Assembly (NCBI RefSeq): GCF_900696085.1 | Contig: NZ_CAADFC020000016.1 | Coordinates: 248,001 to 312,000 of the forward strand | Direction: 5' to 3' | Source: Bradyrhizobium ivorense | Lineage (GTDB): Bacteria > Pseudomonadota > Alphaproteobacteria > Rhizobiales > Xanthobacteraceae | Length of the DNA: 64,000 nt | Shown here: positions 25,312 to 35,134 of the stretch, in pieces | Layout: each line of letters opens with the position of its first letter | Numbering within the stretch: the first letter of the stretch is position 1 | The notes under the pieces: generated by a model | Told to the model about the DNA's origin: nothing | Databases searched by the model: none | What the model saw: only the letters and a program-made list of their open reading frames with translations | Translations under genes and position numbers: made by a program

Positions 25312-26263
25312 TGCTTTCTCCCTGCTGCCACTTGCGGCGCTGCAGACCGAACCAGGACACCATGATCGCGGCGAGCAGGAACGGGATCATCGCGCTCGAG
25401 ATCGCGGCGCCCTCGCCCAATTGTCCGGCGATGATCGCGCGCTGGTAGGACAGCGTCGCCATCAGATGGGTGGCGTTGACCGGGCCGCCGCGGGTCATCG
25501 CCCAGATCAGCTGGAAGTCGGTGAAGGTAAACAGCACCGAGAAGGTCATCACCACGGCGATGATCGGCGTCAGCAACGGATAGGTGATGTAGCGGAACAT
25601 CTGCCAGCGCGTCGCGCCGTCGAGCGTCGCCGCCTCATAGAGCGAGGGCTGCACGGTCTGCAGGCCCGCCAGCAGCGTGATCGCGACGAACGGCACGCCG
25701 CGCCAGATGTTGGCAAAGATCACGCAGATCCGGGCCCAGGTGGTGTCGCCCAGGAAGTTGATGTTCTGGGTGATCAGGCCGAGATGCTTCAGCGACCACG
25801 AGATGATCGAGAACTGGGAATCGAAGATCCACCAGAACGCCAGCGCCGACAGCACGGTCGGCACGATGAACGGGATCAGCACCGCGGCGCGCAGCAGCGC
25901 CTTGAACGGCATGCGCTCATTGAGCAGCAGCGCCAGATAGAGCCCGATCGCGAATTTCACCGCGCTGGCGATGAAGGTGTAGATCAGCGTGTTGAACACC
26001 GACAGCCAGAAGATGGCGTCGTCCCACAGCCATTCATAGTTCTCGCTGCCGACGAAGTGACCGACCCGGCCGATCCTGGTGTCGGTGAACGACAGCCAGA
26101 TCCCGAGCCCGAGCGGATAGGCCAGGAAGAAGATCAGGAACGCCATCGCCGGCAGCATGAACCAGAAGCCGAGCCAGTTCCTGTTGTGGCGCAGCTGCTC
26201 CCAGGCGGTCGCTTCGCGGATTTCGGTCTTCGCGCGGCGCGGCGCAAGGGCGATGTCAGCCAT
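25304..26263 (-). CDS. Sugar ABC transporter permease (MalF type)
   Basis: A 319-residue permease. Six helices are recognisable beginning with NWLGFWFMLPAMAFLIFFLAYPL. The EAA loop is YEAATLDGATRWQMFRYITYP, and the periplasmic region after helix 1 contains ..FTDTRIGRVGHFVGSENYEW.., typical of CUT1 transporters. It lies between the binding-protein gene and the MalG-type gene, consistent with a standard sugar ABC operon. A strong stem-loop separates it from the binding-protein gene. Confidence 0.92.
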   Translation of the reverse strand: MADIALAPRRAKTEIREATAWEQLRHNRNWLGFWFMLPAMAFLIFFLAYPLGLGIWLSFTDTRIGRVGHFVGSENYEWLWDDAIFWLSVFNTLIYTFIASAVKFAIGLYLALLLNERMPFKALLRAAVLIPFIVPTVLSALAFWWIFDSQFSIISWSLKHLGLITQNINFLGDTTWARICVIFANIWRGVPFVAITLLAGLQTVQPSLYEAATLDGATRWQMFRYITYPLLTPIIAVVMTFSVLFTFTDFQLIWAMTRGGPVNATHLMATLSYQRAIIAGQLGEGAAISSAMIPFLLAAIMVSWFGLQRRKWQQGESND

Positions 26264-26328
26264 AGGCGATGTCCCTATTGCTCATGTGATGAGCATGACT
26301 ACGCAAGAGTCCAATGATGGCATTCCAA

Positions 26329-26367
26329 TGATCAGGCGCGGGCGGCGGTTGCCGCCCGCGCCGATCA
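26329..26367. promoter_or_regulatory. Strong stem-loop after the binding-protein gene
   Basis: TGATC + GGCGCGGGCGGC pairs with GCCGCCCGCGCC + GATCA around a GGTT loop: a 12-bp GC stem extended by five more pairs after one bulged base. It begins just past the stop codon at 26370 on the minus strand. It is in the position where ABC operons often carry an mRNA-stabilising hairpin that raises binding-protein output over the permeases. Confidence 0.75.
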
Positions 26368-26369
26368 CA

Positions 26370-27689
26370 TCAGCGATAGATGCGCTTCAGCTGCCGCTCG
26401 GCCTCGGCCATCGCGGCCTTGCCGTCCTTGGCGCCGGTGCAGTAGTTCGCGAACATGTCGACCACGATGAAGTCGGCGATCGCGGTCGCCGCCTTCTCGC
26501 CGGGCGTGCCGATGCCGGAGGCCGGCAGCGCGCGCTTGGAGGCCTGGCCGAACACGGCGTTGTTCGGATCGGCGGTCCAGACCGGCGCCGAGTCGTAGGC
26601 GTTCAGCGTCTGGGTCAGATAGCCCCGCGCGCCCGACAGCCACTTCTCGAAGTTTTCCTTCTCCAGCATGAAGGCGATGAAGGCCTTTGCCGCATTCGGA
26701 TATTTGCAGAAGTTGAAGGCCAGGATCGGCACCGCGAGCTGCAGTTCGGTCGGCTTGCCGATCGGCCCGACCGGCCACAGCGCGTGGCCGATGTCCTCGG
26801 CGAGCTCCTTCTTGCTCGGATCGTCCTTGGCGGCGACATAGATCGAGATGCCGTTCGAAGTCAGGAACAGTTCGCCGGACAGGAAGGCCTTGTTGTTGGA
26901 GGAGTCGTTCCAGGATGCGACACCCGGAATGAAGGTCTCCGACAGCTGCTTGGCGTAGTCCAGCGCCTTCATCGTCTCCGGTGAGTTGATGATGACCTTG
27001 TCATCCTTGTCGACGGTCCAGGCGTTGTGGCCCCAGAGGATGTTGTGCACCCAGGCGTTGGCGTCGCCGGTGGCGTGGCCGAGCGCGAAGCCGGCCGGCG
27101 TGTTGTTCTTCTTGAGCGCCTTGCAGAGCTCGAGATAGGCCGGGAAGTCCGACGGCACCTGCTTGAAGCCGGCCTTCTCCACCGCCGACTTGCGGTAGGT
27201 CAGATAGCCGCCGACGGTGGCGACGGGGATGCCGAGCCAGTCATTGCCCTGCTTGCAGGTCTTGGCCGCGGCCTCGGTCCAGCCGCCATACTTGTTGCCG
27301 AGATAATCGGCAACGTCGTTCAGCTTGAGAACCTTGGTCGGGAACAGCTGCGGCAGCGTGTGCAGGCCCCAGGCGAGGTCGAGGCCCGAGCCGGTGTTCG
27401 CGGCGACCGACGCCTTCGGCTGCACGTCCTCGAAGGACTCGCTGAACACGTTCATCTCGGTGCCGGTCGCCGTCTTGAACGCCGCGACCATCGCATTGAA
27501 AGCGTCGTCTTCCGCCGGCACGAAGCGCTTCCAGCGCATCACGGTGAGCTTGGCGCCGGGCTCGGCCTTCCAGGGCGCGCTCTGCGCCCAGGCCTTGGCG
27601 AAATCAAGCAGCGCCGGCCCGGTAAGCATGCCGGTTGCAGCCAGCGCAGTGCCGCCCTGAAGCAGCGAGCGGCGAGTCAAATCGTGCAT
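26370..27689 (-). CDS. Sugar ABC transporter substrate-binding protein (Tat signal)
   Basis: A 439-residue periplasmic binding protein of the CUT1 (MalE/UgpB-like) class. The N-terminus MHDLTRRSLLQGGTALAATG is a twin-arginine signal (TRRSLLQ), cleaved near AWAQS-AP. The body shows typical features: AKLTVMRWKRFVPAEDDAFNAMVAAFK, DLAWGLHTLPQLFP, and GIPVATVGGYLTYRKSAVEKAGF. The ligand is presumably the sugar or sugar acid degraded by the adjoining enzymes. It follows the ATPase gene by 75 bases and has a strong GGAGGAAGGACG ribosome site. Export in the folded state by Tat is unusual for sugar-binding proteins but is seen in alphaproteobacteria. Confidence 0.92.
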   Translation of the reverse strand: MHDLTRRSLLQGGTALAATGMLTGPALLDFAKAWAQSAPWKAEPGAKLTVMRWKRFVPAEDDAFNAMVAAFKTATGTEMNVFSESFEDVQPKASVAANTGSGLDLAWGLHTLPQLFPTKVLKLNDVADYLGNKYGGWTEAAAKTCKQGNDWLGIPVATVGGYLTYRKSAVEKAGFKQVPSDFPAYLELCKALKKNNTPAGFALGHATGDANAWVHNILWGHNAWTVDKDDKVIINSPETMKALDYAKQLSETFIPGVASWNDSSNNKAFLSGELFLTSNGISIYVAAKDDPSKKELAEDIGHALWPVGPIGKPTELQLAVPILAFNFCKYPNAAKAFIAFMLEKENFEKWLSGARGYLTQTLNAYDSAPVWTADPNNAVFGQASKRALPASGIGTPGEKAATAIADFIVVDMFANYCTGAKDGKAAMAEAERQLKRIYR

Positions 27690-27764
27690 CGTCCTTCCTC
27701 CTATGAATGATTTTTATTATTGTTGAGCCCGGCTTGTTGGTCAGCCGTTGCAGCCGTCAATCCA

Positions 27765-28832
<1,068 letters not shown>

Positions 28833-28955
28833 CCACTTCCCTCCCTCGAGTTCCCGGCGGCATACGACTGATGCCGCAACCGCTCTGTTTTGTTCCGGCC
28901 GCGCTGGGCACGCGGCGCTGTTGGACTGCTGTTATTGTCCGCAGTTTATTCGGTT

Positions 28956-28977
28956 TTGGCAATCGTTCGATTAGCAA
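28956..28977. promoter_or_regulatory. Candidate LacI-type operator
   Basis: A 22-base imperfect palindrome in the 206-base divergent region between the ABC operon and the LacI gene. Left arm TTGGCAATCG, two-base spacer TT, right arm CGATTAGCAA: eight of ten positions pair, with a perfect AATCG/CGATT core. Such symmetric sites are typical of LacI-family regulators, and the location fits the adjacent one. A weaker partial dyad follows at about 28975-28992. Confidence 0.5.
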
Positions 28978-29038
28978 CCGTTTGGTAGCGCTGTCAATAA
29001 TTCTTTGTCCGCCGCGGCGCCTGTGATATGAGCGGCAA

Positions 29039-30067
29039 ATGGCCCGAAAGCGCATCACGCCAGGCAAGATCCGGCTCACCGAAGTTGCAAAACTCGCCGG
29101 CGTCAGCCCCATCACCGCCTCGCGCTTCTTCAGGAATCCCGAGGCGCTCTCGGTCGGCAAGCGCGCGCGGGTCGAAAGTGCGGCAAAGGAGCTCGGCTAC
29201 GTCCCCAACCTCGCCGCGCGGGCGCTCGCCTCGCAGCGTACCGAGGTGATCGGTGTCCTGATCCCGTCGCTGACCAACAACGTGTTCGCCGACGTGCTGC
29301 GCGGCATCTATGACGCGCTCGACGGCAGCCGCTACAGCATCCAGCTGGCCAACACCCGCTACAGCATCTTGCTGGAAGAGCGCCTGCTGCGGCTGTTTCT
29401 GGCACAGAAGCCGGCCGGACTGATCGTCACCGGCATCAACCAGACGCCGGATTCCCGCAGCATCATGGAGACGGTCGATTGCCCGATCGTCCAGATCATG
29501 GAGATCGGTCCCTCGCCGGTCGACATGATGATCGGATTCTCGCATTTCGACGCGGCAAAAGCCGCCATTTCGCACCTGCTCGCGCAGGGCTACCGGCGGA
29601 TCGGCTTCCTCGGCGCACGGATGGACCCGCGGGTGCAACGGCGGCTCGACGGCTATCGCTTCGCCATGACCGAGGCCGGGCTGTTCGATCTGCGGCTGAT
29701 TGTCACGACGGCGATCCCCACCTCGGTGACGCTGGGCGGCACGTTGTTCGCCGACCTGCTTGCCAAGGCGCCCGACATCGACGCCGTGTTCTGCGTCAAT
29801 GACGACCTCGCGCTCGGTGCGCTGTTCGAATGCAAGCGCCGGCACATGGCTGTGCCGGAGCAGATGGCGATCGTCGGCTTCAACGACCTCGAATTCATGG
29901 CGTCGAGCGAGCCGACGCTGAGCAGCGTGCGCACCAACCGCTACGAAATGGGCAGGAACGCTGCCATGATGGTGCTGGAGACGCTGGACGGACGCCGTCC
30001 GACCGAGCCGGTGGTCGATCTCGGCTTCAGTGTCATGGAACGGCAAAGCTCGACCCGGCGCAACTGA
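29039..30067 (+). CDS. LacI-family transcriptional regulator
   Basis: A 342-residue regulator. The N-terminal helix-turn-helix reads IRLTEVAKLAGVSPITASRFFRNPEALS, with the hinge helix RVESAAKELGYVPNLAARALAS. The rest is a periplasmic-binding-protein-like effector domain (EVIGVLIPSLTNNVFADVLRGIYDAL..). Its HTH resembles the GntR/gluconate-repressor subgroup (VTASRFFRNP), fitting control by a sugar acid. It diverges from the ABC operon and points toward the dehydratase and dehydrogenase genes, so it can control both arms of the locus. Confidence 0.92.
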   Translation: MARKRITPGKIRLTEVAKLAGVSPITASRFFRNPEALSVGKRARVESAAKELGYVPNLAARALASQRTEVIGVLIPSLTNNVFADVLRGIYDALDGSRYSIQLANTRYSILLEERLLRLFLAQKPAGLIVTGINQTPDSRSIMETVDCPIVQIMEIGPSPVDMMIGFSHFDAAKAAISHLLAQGYRRIGFLGARMDPRVQRRLDGYRFAMTEAGLFDLRLIVTTAIPTSVTLGGTLFADLLAKAPDIDAVFCVNDDLALGALFECKRRHMAVPEQMAIVGFNDLEFMASSEPTLSSVRTNRYEMGRNAAMMVLETLDGRRPTEPVVDLGFSVMERQSSTRRN

Positions 30068-30279
30068 CATCAAGGCGACAAATGCCCGTCACATCCGAAC
30101 GAAAATGACAAAATGATAGCGCAACCAAAACTGTTCAACTAAGGTCCAATTCAGCCGGCGAGACACCTGTGCGTGATCGAGCGGGTTTGTAATGCGCGGC
30201 GATTTGCGCAAGGTAGAGACAGCGTGGAAATCAGAGCCCTTGAACGGGCCCAAGCAAGTTTGCATTGCGGGAGAAACCA

Positions 30280-32130
30280 ATGACAGAACCCCACACCAAC
30301 GGGCACAGCGCCGGCAAGACCAACGGCAAGGGCCAGGGAACAGGAAAGGGCCGCAGGCTCCGCTCCCAGGAATGGTTCGACAACCCGCACAACCCCGGCA
30401 TGACCGCGCTCTATCTCGAGCGTTATCTGAATTACGGCCTGACCCGGGAGGAACTGCAGTCGGGCAAGCCGATCATCGGCATCGCCCAGACCGGCAACGA
30501 CCTGTCGCCCTGCAACCGCCATCACCTCGAGCTCGCGCACCGGGTTCGCGAAGGCATTCGCGCCGCCGGCGGCATCGCGATGGAATTCCCCACGCATCCG
30601 ATCCAGGAAACCGGCAAGCGCCCGACCGCGGCGCTTGACCGCAACCTCGCCTATCTCGGCCTGGTCGAGATCCTGTTCGGCTATCCGCTCGACGGCGTGG
30701 TGCTGACCACCGGCTGCGACAAGACCACGCCGGCCTGCATGATGGCGGCGGCGACCGTCAACCTGCCGGCGATCGTGCTGTCGGGCGGGCCGATGCTGAA
30801 TGGCTGGCACGAAGGCCAGCGCACCGGCTCCGGCACCGTGGTATGGAAGGCGCGCGAGCGCCTCGCCGCCGGCGAGATCGACTATGAGCAGTTCATCGAG
30901 ATCGTCGCCTCCTCGGCACCGTCGGTCGGCCATTGCAACACCATGGGCACCGCCTCGACCATGAACTCGCTGGCGGAGGCGCTCGGCTTCTCGCTGCCGG
31001 GCTGCGCGGCGATCCCGGCGCCCTATCGCGAGCGCGGCCAGATCGCCTACGAGACCGGCAAGCGCATCGTCGACATGGTCTGGGAAGATTTGAAGCCGTC
31101 GGATTTCCTGACCCGCCAGGCGTTCGAGAACTGCATCGTGGTCAATTCCGCGATCGGCGGCTCGACCAATGCGCCGATCCACATCAACGCGCTGGCGCGC
31201 CATGTCGGCGTCGAACTGTCGATCGACGACTGGCAGAAATACGGCCACGACGTGCCGCTCCTGGTGAACATGCAGCCGGCCGGCTTCTATCTCGGCGAGG
31301 AATATCACCGCGCCGGCGGCGTGCCCTCGGTGGTGCGCGAGCTGATCAAGCACAAGCGCATCCATGAAGGCGCGCTGACCGTCAACGGCCGCACCATGGG
31401 CGAGAACTGCAAGGAAGCGCCGACGCCCGACGGCGAGGTGATCTGGAGCTACGACAAGCCGCTGGTGAAGGACGCCGGCTTCATCGTGCTGCGCGGCAAT
31501 CTGTTCGATTCCGCGATCATGAAGACCAGCGTGATCTCTAAGGAATTCCGCGACCGCTACCTCTCCAACCCGAACGACCTCAACGCCTTCGAGGGCCGCG
31601 CCGTCGTGTTCGAGGGTCCGGAGGATTATCACGACAGGATCGAGGATCCGGCGCTCGGCATTGACGAGCACTGCATCCTGTTCATCCGCGGCACCGGCCC
31701 GGTCGGCTATCCCGGCGGCGCCGAGGTCGTGAACATGCAGCCGCCGGCGGCACTGATCAAACGCGGCATCCTGTCCCTGCCCTGCATCGGCGACGGCAGG
31801 CAGTCCGGCACCTCGGGCTCGCCGTCGATCCTCAACGCCTCGCCGGAAGCCGCCGCCGATGGCGGGCTCGCGATTCTCAGGAGCGGCGACAAGGTGCGCA
31901 TCGACCTCAACAAGGGCAGCGCCAACATCATGATCTCGGAAGATGAGCTGCGCACCCGCCGCGCCGAGCTGAAGGCCAAGGGCGGCTTCCCGCATCCGGC
32001 CAACCAGACGCCGTGGCAGGAGCTTTACCGCCAGACCGTCGGCCAGCACGCCACCGGCGCCTGTCTCGAACTCGCCACGCGCTACCACGACATCGCCGGC
32101 AAGGTCGGCGTTGCCCGGGATAATCACTAG
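30280..32130 (+). CDS. IlvD/Edd-family sugar-acid dehydratase (XylD-like)
   Basis: A 616-residue iron-sulfur dehydratase. From about residue 25 the sequence (SQEWFDNPHNPGMTALYLERYL, GKPIIGIAQTGNDLSPCNRHH, GVVLTTGCDKTTPACMMAA, SVGHCNTMGTASTMN) matches what I recall of Caulobacter D-xylonate dehydratase XylD and related pentonate/hexonate dehydratases. The Cys residues of NDLSPCN, TTGCDKTTP and GHCNTMG are the cluster ligands. It removes water from an aldonate to give a 2-keto-3-deoxy acid, the substrate type for the KdgK/Eda pair on the other arm. The first ~22 residues are a Gly/Lys/Asn-rich extension. The ATG at 30280 is preferred to one at 30265 because GGGAG precedes it. Confidence 0.9.
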   Translation: MTEPHTNGHSAGKTNGKGQGTGKGRRLRSQEWFDNPHNPGMTALYLERYLNYGLTREELQSGKPIIGIAQTGNDLSPCNRHHLELAHRVREGIRAAGGIAMEFPTHPIQETGKRPTAALDRNLAYLGLVEILFGYPLDGVVLTTGCDKTTPACMMAAATVNLPAIVLSGGPMLNGWHEGQRTGSGTVVWKARERLAAGEIDYEQFIEIVASSAPSVGHCNTMGTASTMNSLAEALGFSLPGCAAIPAPYRERGQIAYETGKRIVDMVWEDLKPSDFLTRQAFENCIVVNSAIGGSTNAPIHINALARHVGVELSIDDWQKYGHDVPLLVNMQPAGFYLGEEYHRAGGVPSVVRELIKHKRIHEGALTVNGRTMGENCKEAPTPDGEVIWSYDKPLVKDAGFIVLRGNLFDSAIMKTSVISKEFRDRYLSNPNDLNAFEGRAVVFEGPEDYHDRIEDPALGIDEHCILFIRGTGPVGYPGGAEVVNMQPPAALIKRGILSLPCIGDGRQSGTSGSPSILNASPEAAADGGLAILRSGDKVRIDLNKGSANIMISEDELRTRRAELKAKGGFPHPANQTPWQELYRQTVGQHATGACLELATRYHDIAGKVGVARDNH

Positions 32131-32146
32131 CACCGTACCCATCCCC

Positions 32147-32225
32147 GTCATTCCGGGATGGTGCGCCAGCACCAGACCCGGAATCTCGAGATTCCGGGTT
32201 CGCGCTGTGCGCGCCCCGGAATGAC
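32147..32225. repeat. Intergenic palindromic repeat, family A, copy 2
   Basis: Between the dehydratase and the first SDR gene. GTCATTCCGGG opens and CCCGGAATGAC closes the element, with the central CTCGAG and inner arms GGTGC..GCACC and GCGC..GCGC. The match to the copy at 4049-4126 covers the outer arms and centre; inner arms differ but keep pairing. It ends about 22 bases before the SDR start and lies inside a likely operon. Confidence 0.85.
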
Positions 32226-32247
32226 CGACAAGAGAAGGAAGCAACGC

Positions 32248-32979
32248 ATGTCAGACCGCCTGAAGGGCAAACGTGCCGTCGTCACCGCAGCTGCAGCGGG
32301 CATCGGGCGCGCCTGCGCCATCGCATTCGCGCGCGAGGGCGCCACTGTCATCGCCACCGACATCAATGAAAGCGGCATCGCCAACCTCAACAAGGAAGGC
32401 ATTGCCGAGACGGCGCGGCTCGACGTTCGCAACACCGCCGACGTCAACGCCTTTGCCCAGCGTGTCGGCAAGATCGACATCCTGCTCAACGCGGCGGGCT
32501 TCGTGCACCACGGCACCATTTTGGAGTGTTCGGAGGACGACTGGGATTTCTCGTTCGATCTCAACGTCAAGTCGATGCACCGGACCATCAAGGCGTTCCT
32601 GCCGGCGATGCTGGCCGGCGGCGGCGGCAGCATCGTCAACATCTCGTCCTGCGCGGCGCTGCGGCCGCCGGCCAACCGCTACGCCTACAGCGCGTCGAAG
32701 GCTGCGGTGTCGCTGCTCACGCGGGCGGTCGCGCTCGACTTCATCACCCAGGGCATCCGCTGCAACGCGATCTGCCCCGGCACCGTGGAAACGCCGTCGA
32801 TGCTCGAGCGCGCGGCCGCCGCCGGTCCCGACGGACGCGAGAAATTCGTCGCCCGCCAGAAGATGGGCCGGCTCGGCACGGCGGAAGAGATCGCGGCGAT
32901 GGCGGTCTATCTCGCGAGCGACGAAGCCGCGTTCACCACCGGCGTCGACATGGTCGTCGACGGCGGCTTCATGCTCTGA
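32248..32979 (+). CDS. SDR-family oxidoreductase (2-keto-3-deoxy-sugar-acid / hydroxyacid dehydrogenase-like)
   Basis: A 243-residue classical short-chain dehydrogenase. The nucleotide loop is VVTAAAAGIGRA (the usual first Gly residues are Ala), Asp40-like residue in ATDINESG favours NAD+, NAAG motif INILLNAAGF-like (DILLNAAGF), catalytic Ser in VNISSCAAL and YSASK. The sequence resembles the DHRS6/2-keto-3-deoxy-L-fuconate dehydrogenase group. It likely oxidises a sugar acid or its 2-keto-3-deoxy derivative in the pathway with the upstream dehydratase. The start at 32248 follows AAGGAAGCAACGC; the longer frame begins within the repeat and is rejected. Confidence 0.88.
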   Translation: MSDRLKGKRAVVTAAAAGIGRACAIAFAREGATVIATDINESGIANLNKEGIAETARLDVRNTADVNAFAQRVGKIDILLNAAGFVHHGTILECSEDDWDFSFDLNVKSMHRTIKAFLPAMLAGGGGSIVNISSCAALRPPANRYAYSASKAAVSLLTRAVALDFITQGIRCNAICPGTVETPSMLERAAAAGPDGREKFVARQKMGRLGTAEEIAAMAVYLASDEAAFTTGVDMVVDGGFML

Positions 32980-32988
32980 TCTTTAAAC

Positions 32989-33153
32989 CTCTCCCCGCTC
33001 TTTGCGGGGAGAGGTCGGAAGCGCAGCTTCCGGGTGAGGGCAAGGCACAATACCTCCGCAGGCGCATGCGGAGACAGCCCCTCACCCCAACCCTCTCCCC
33101 GCATCCGCCTTCGCCCGAAGGCGGGCTTCGGCGGACAAGAGAGCGGGGCGAGG
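32989..33153. repeat. Intergenic hairpin repeat, family B, copy 3
   Basis: Between the two SDR genes. CCTCTCCCCGctctttgCGGGGAGAGG is followed by GGAAGCgcaGCTTCC and GGGTGAGGG, then a mirror-image second half ending at a CGCCTTCGcCCGAAGGCG hairpin and GAGAGCGGGG. The 220-base gap between the SDR genes is filled almost entirely by it. Confidence 0.8.
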
Positions 33154-33199
33154 GAACGTCCGTGCGGCGGCACCGAGGGAACGTCAAAGGATAACACCA

Positions 33200-33946
33200 A
33201 TGAACAAGATCGATCTCAACGGCCGCTGCGCCGTCGTCACCGGAGGCGCGCAAGGCTTTGGCCGCGCCATCACCGAGCGCTTCGTCGCTTCCGGCGCCAG
33301 GGTCGCGATCTGGGACTTCGACCAGCCGCTGGCGGCGAAAACTGCGCAGGCCATCGGCGAGAACGTGATCGCGATCAAGACCGACGTCACCGATCCCGCC
33401 GCCGTCGACGCCGCGCGCGACCAGACGCTGCGCGAGTTCGGCAAGATCGATATCCTGGTCAACAATGCCGGCATCACCGGCGCCAACAAGCCGGTGTGGG
33501 AAACCGAGCTCGAGGACTGGCGCAGGGTGATGCGCATCAACCTCGAGGGGCCCTTCATCTGCTGCAAGGCGATCGTGCCCGTGATGATCGGCCAGAAATA
33601 CGGCCGCATCGTCAACATCGCCTCGATCGCCGGCAAGGAAGGCAATCCGAACGCCGCGCATTACTCGTCGTCGAAGGCCGGCCTGATCGCGCTGACCAAA
33701 TCGCTCGGCAAGGAGCTCGCGCAGCACGACATCCTGGTCAATGCGGTGACGCCGGCCGCCGCGAAGACCGCGATCTTCGACCAGATGACGCAAGCGCATA
33801 TCGACTTCATGCTGTCGAAGATTCCGAAGGGCCGCTTCGTGCTGGTCGAGGAGCTGGCATCGATGGTGGCCTGGCTGGCGTCGCAGGACTGCGCGTTCTC
33901 CACCGGCGCGGTGTTCGACATCTCCGGCGGCCGCGCGACGTACTAG
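33200..33946 (+). CDS. SDR-family oxidoreductase (sugar dehydrogenase-like)
   Basis: A 248-residue classical short-chain dehydrogenase: nucleotide loop VVTGGAQGFGRA, acidic residue in IWDFDQP suggesting NAD+, NNAGITG, catalytic Ser in VNIASIAGKEG and Tyr/Lys in HYSSSKAG. Similar proteins oxidise sugars (for example L-fucose, L-rhamnose or D-galactose dehydrogenases) to lactones, so it could supply the aldonate used by the dehydratase. The substrate cannot be named from sequence. It ends the plus-strand arm of the sugar locus and converges with a LysR gene. Confidence 0.88.
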   Translation: MNKIDLNGRCAVVTGGAQGFGRAITERFVASGARVAIWDFDQPLAAKTAQAIGENVIAIKTDVTDPAAVDAARDQTLREFGKIDILVNNAGITGANKPVWETELEDWRRVMRINLEGPFICCKAIVPVMIGQKYGRIVNIASIAGKEGNPNAAHYSSSKAGLIALTKSLGKELAQHDILVNAVTPAAAKTAIFDQMTQAHIDFMLSKIPKGRFVLVEELASMVAWLASQDCAFSTGAVFDISGGRATY

Positions 33947-33991
33947 CGCCGGCTGATTTTGGTTGCAGCGGCATGGCCGCGAACTCGTTTC

Positions 33992-34131
33992 GCCTCTCCC
34001 GCTTGCGGGGGAGGCCGACGCGCTCGGCAGCGCGCTTGCGCGCCAGAGCGCGGCGGGTGGGGGCTCTCTCCACGATAGGATTCGCTGTGATACCCCCACC
34101 CCAGCCCTCCCCCGCAAGCGGGAGAGGGAGC
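33992..34131. repeat. Intergenic hairpin repeat, family B, copy 4
   Basis: Fills the gap between convergent genes. CCTCTCCCGCTTGCGGGGGAGG opens and CCCTCCCCCGCAAGCGGGAGAGGG closes; the two ends are also complementary to one another, making a large compound palindrome. GGGTGGGGG and CCCCCACCCC pair in between. It may act as a two-way terminator. Confidence 0.8.
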
Positions 34132-34175
34132 ACACCGGCTTTGCGGCCGCCAATTCAATCTAATCTCGTCACGCT

Positions 34176-35045
34176 CTAACGCCCCCGCCTGTCCGGCTGG
34201 CGCAACGCCATCACCAGATGATCGGCCAGCAGCGACGCAGCGCGCGTCAGGTTGGGCGCGCGATGCAGGCGGATCTCGGCGCGCGACAGCCGCGGCATGC
34301 CGTCGCGCGCGGTCAGACGCCGCAGCGCCGGCGGGAACGTGCCTGACTTGACCACGGTCACCGCGAGCCCCTGCGCCGCGATCGCCTCGACCGCGGACAG
34401 GCTGTGGCTGACGAAGGCGAGCCGCCACGGCCGCTTCGCCTCGTCCAGCGCCTGCATCGCCCAGCTCCGGAACAGGCAGCCCTGCGGATAGAGCGCGACC
34501 GGCAGCGGATCGATCTGCTCGACGCGATGCTCCGCGCTCGCCGCCCACACCGCCTGCTCGGTGCGCAGCAGTTCGCCCTCGCCGCGCCCTTCCGGATGCA
34601 TCGCGATCACGAGGTCGTAGGCCTCGCCGAGCCGGTCGGTCATCGTCGACGTCAGCCCGGTCTCCATCTCGACATGGACCAGCGGATAGTTGGCGACAAA
34701 GCTCGCCAGCAGCGGTGGGACAATCAAGGTCCCATAATCGTCCATCACGCCGAGGCGCACCCGCCCGTCCATGCCGTGGGCGCGCACCCGCCCGACCGCC
34801 TCTTCGTTGAGGCTGAGGATACGCCGGGCATAGCCGATCAGCCCCTCGCCCGCGGCGCTGAGATCGACATTGGTTGTGCTGCGGTGAAACAGCTCGGTCT
34901 GCAGCCGCTCCTCCAGCCGCTTGACCTGCATGCTGATCGCCGATTGCGTGCGGTTCAGCGCCGCGGCGGCGCGGGTGAAGGAGCGATGGTCCGCCACGGC
35001 GACGAAGGCGCGCAGCAGGTCGGGGTCGAGGACAGGCGCATTCAT
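34176..35045 (-). CDS. LysR-family transcriptional regulator
   Basis: A 289-residue LysR regulator. The N-terminal winged helix is DLLRAFVAVADHRSFTRAAAALNRTQSAISMQVKRLEERL, followed by a linker helix and the two-lobed effector domain starting ..GRVRLGVMDDYGTLIVPPLLASF... It diverges from an EamA-type exporter gene with a palindromic operator between, the usual arrangement for a LysR protein controlling an efflux gene. The effector is unknown. Confidence 0.92.
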   Translation of the reverse strand: MNAPVLDPDLLRAFVAVADHRSFTRAAAALNRTQSAISMQVKRLEERLQTELFHRSTTNVDLSAAGEGLIGYARRILSLNEEAVGRVRAHGMDGRVRLGVMDDYGTLIVPPLLASFVANYPLVHVEMETGLTSTMTDRLGEAYDLVIAMHPEGRGEGELLRTEQAVWAASAEHRVEQIDPLPVALYPQGCLFRSWAMQALDEAKRPWRLAFVSHSLSAVEAIAAQGLAVTVVKSGTFPPALRRLTARDGMPRLSRAEIRLHRAPNLTRAASLLADHLVMALRQPDRRGR

Positions 35046-35065
35046 AATGAACCGTGATCTTGTCT

Positions 35066-35089
35066 ATCAAGGATATTCCATTCCTTGAT
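35066..35089. promoter_or_regulatory. Candidate LysR operator in the LysR/EamA intergenic region
   Basis: ATCAAGGA (35066-35073) and TCCTTGAT (35082-35089) form a perfect eight-base inverted repeat around an eight-base spacer. It contains T-N11-A-like spacing and lies 21 bases upstream of the LysR start and 46 bases upstream of the transporter start, suiting joint control of both genes. Confidence 0.65.
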
Positions 35090-35134
35090 TATCCCCCGCT
35101 CCCTAGATTGCGCAAGCGAAACAAGGGGAACGGG

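Noticed and set aside
30068..30279. Second LacI operator upstream of the dehydratase
   Set aside because: The region has AGCGCAACCAAAAC but no palindrome comparable to 28956-28977, so I do not list it.
30151..32244. 697-codon minus-strand frame over the dehydratase
   Set aside because: Antisense shadow of the IlvD/Edd gene; composition is typical of reverse-strand translation of high-GC coding DNA.
33943..35070. 375-codon minus-strand frame overlapping the LysR gene
   Set aside because: Same strand, shifted frame relative to the LysR gene; includes translated family-B repeat and no fold.
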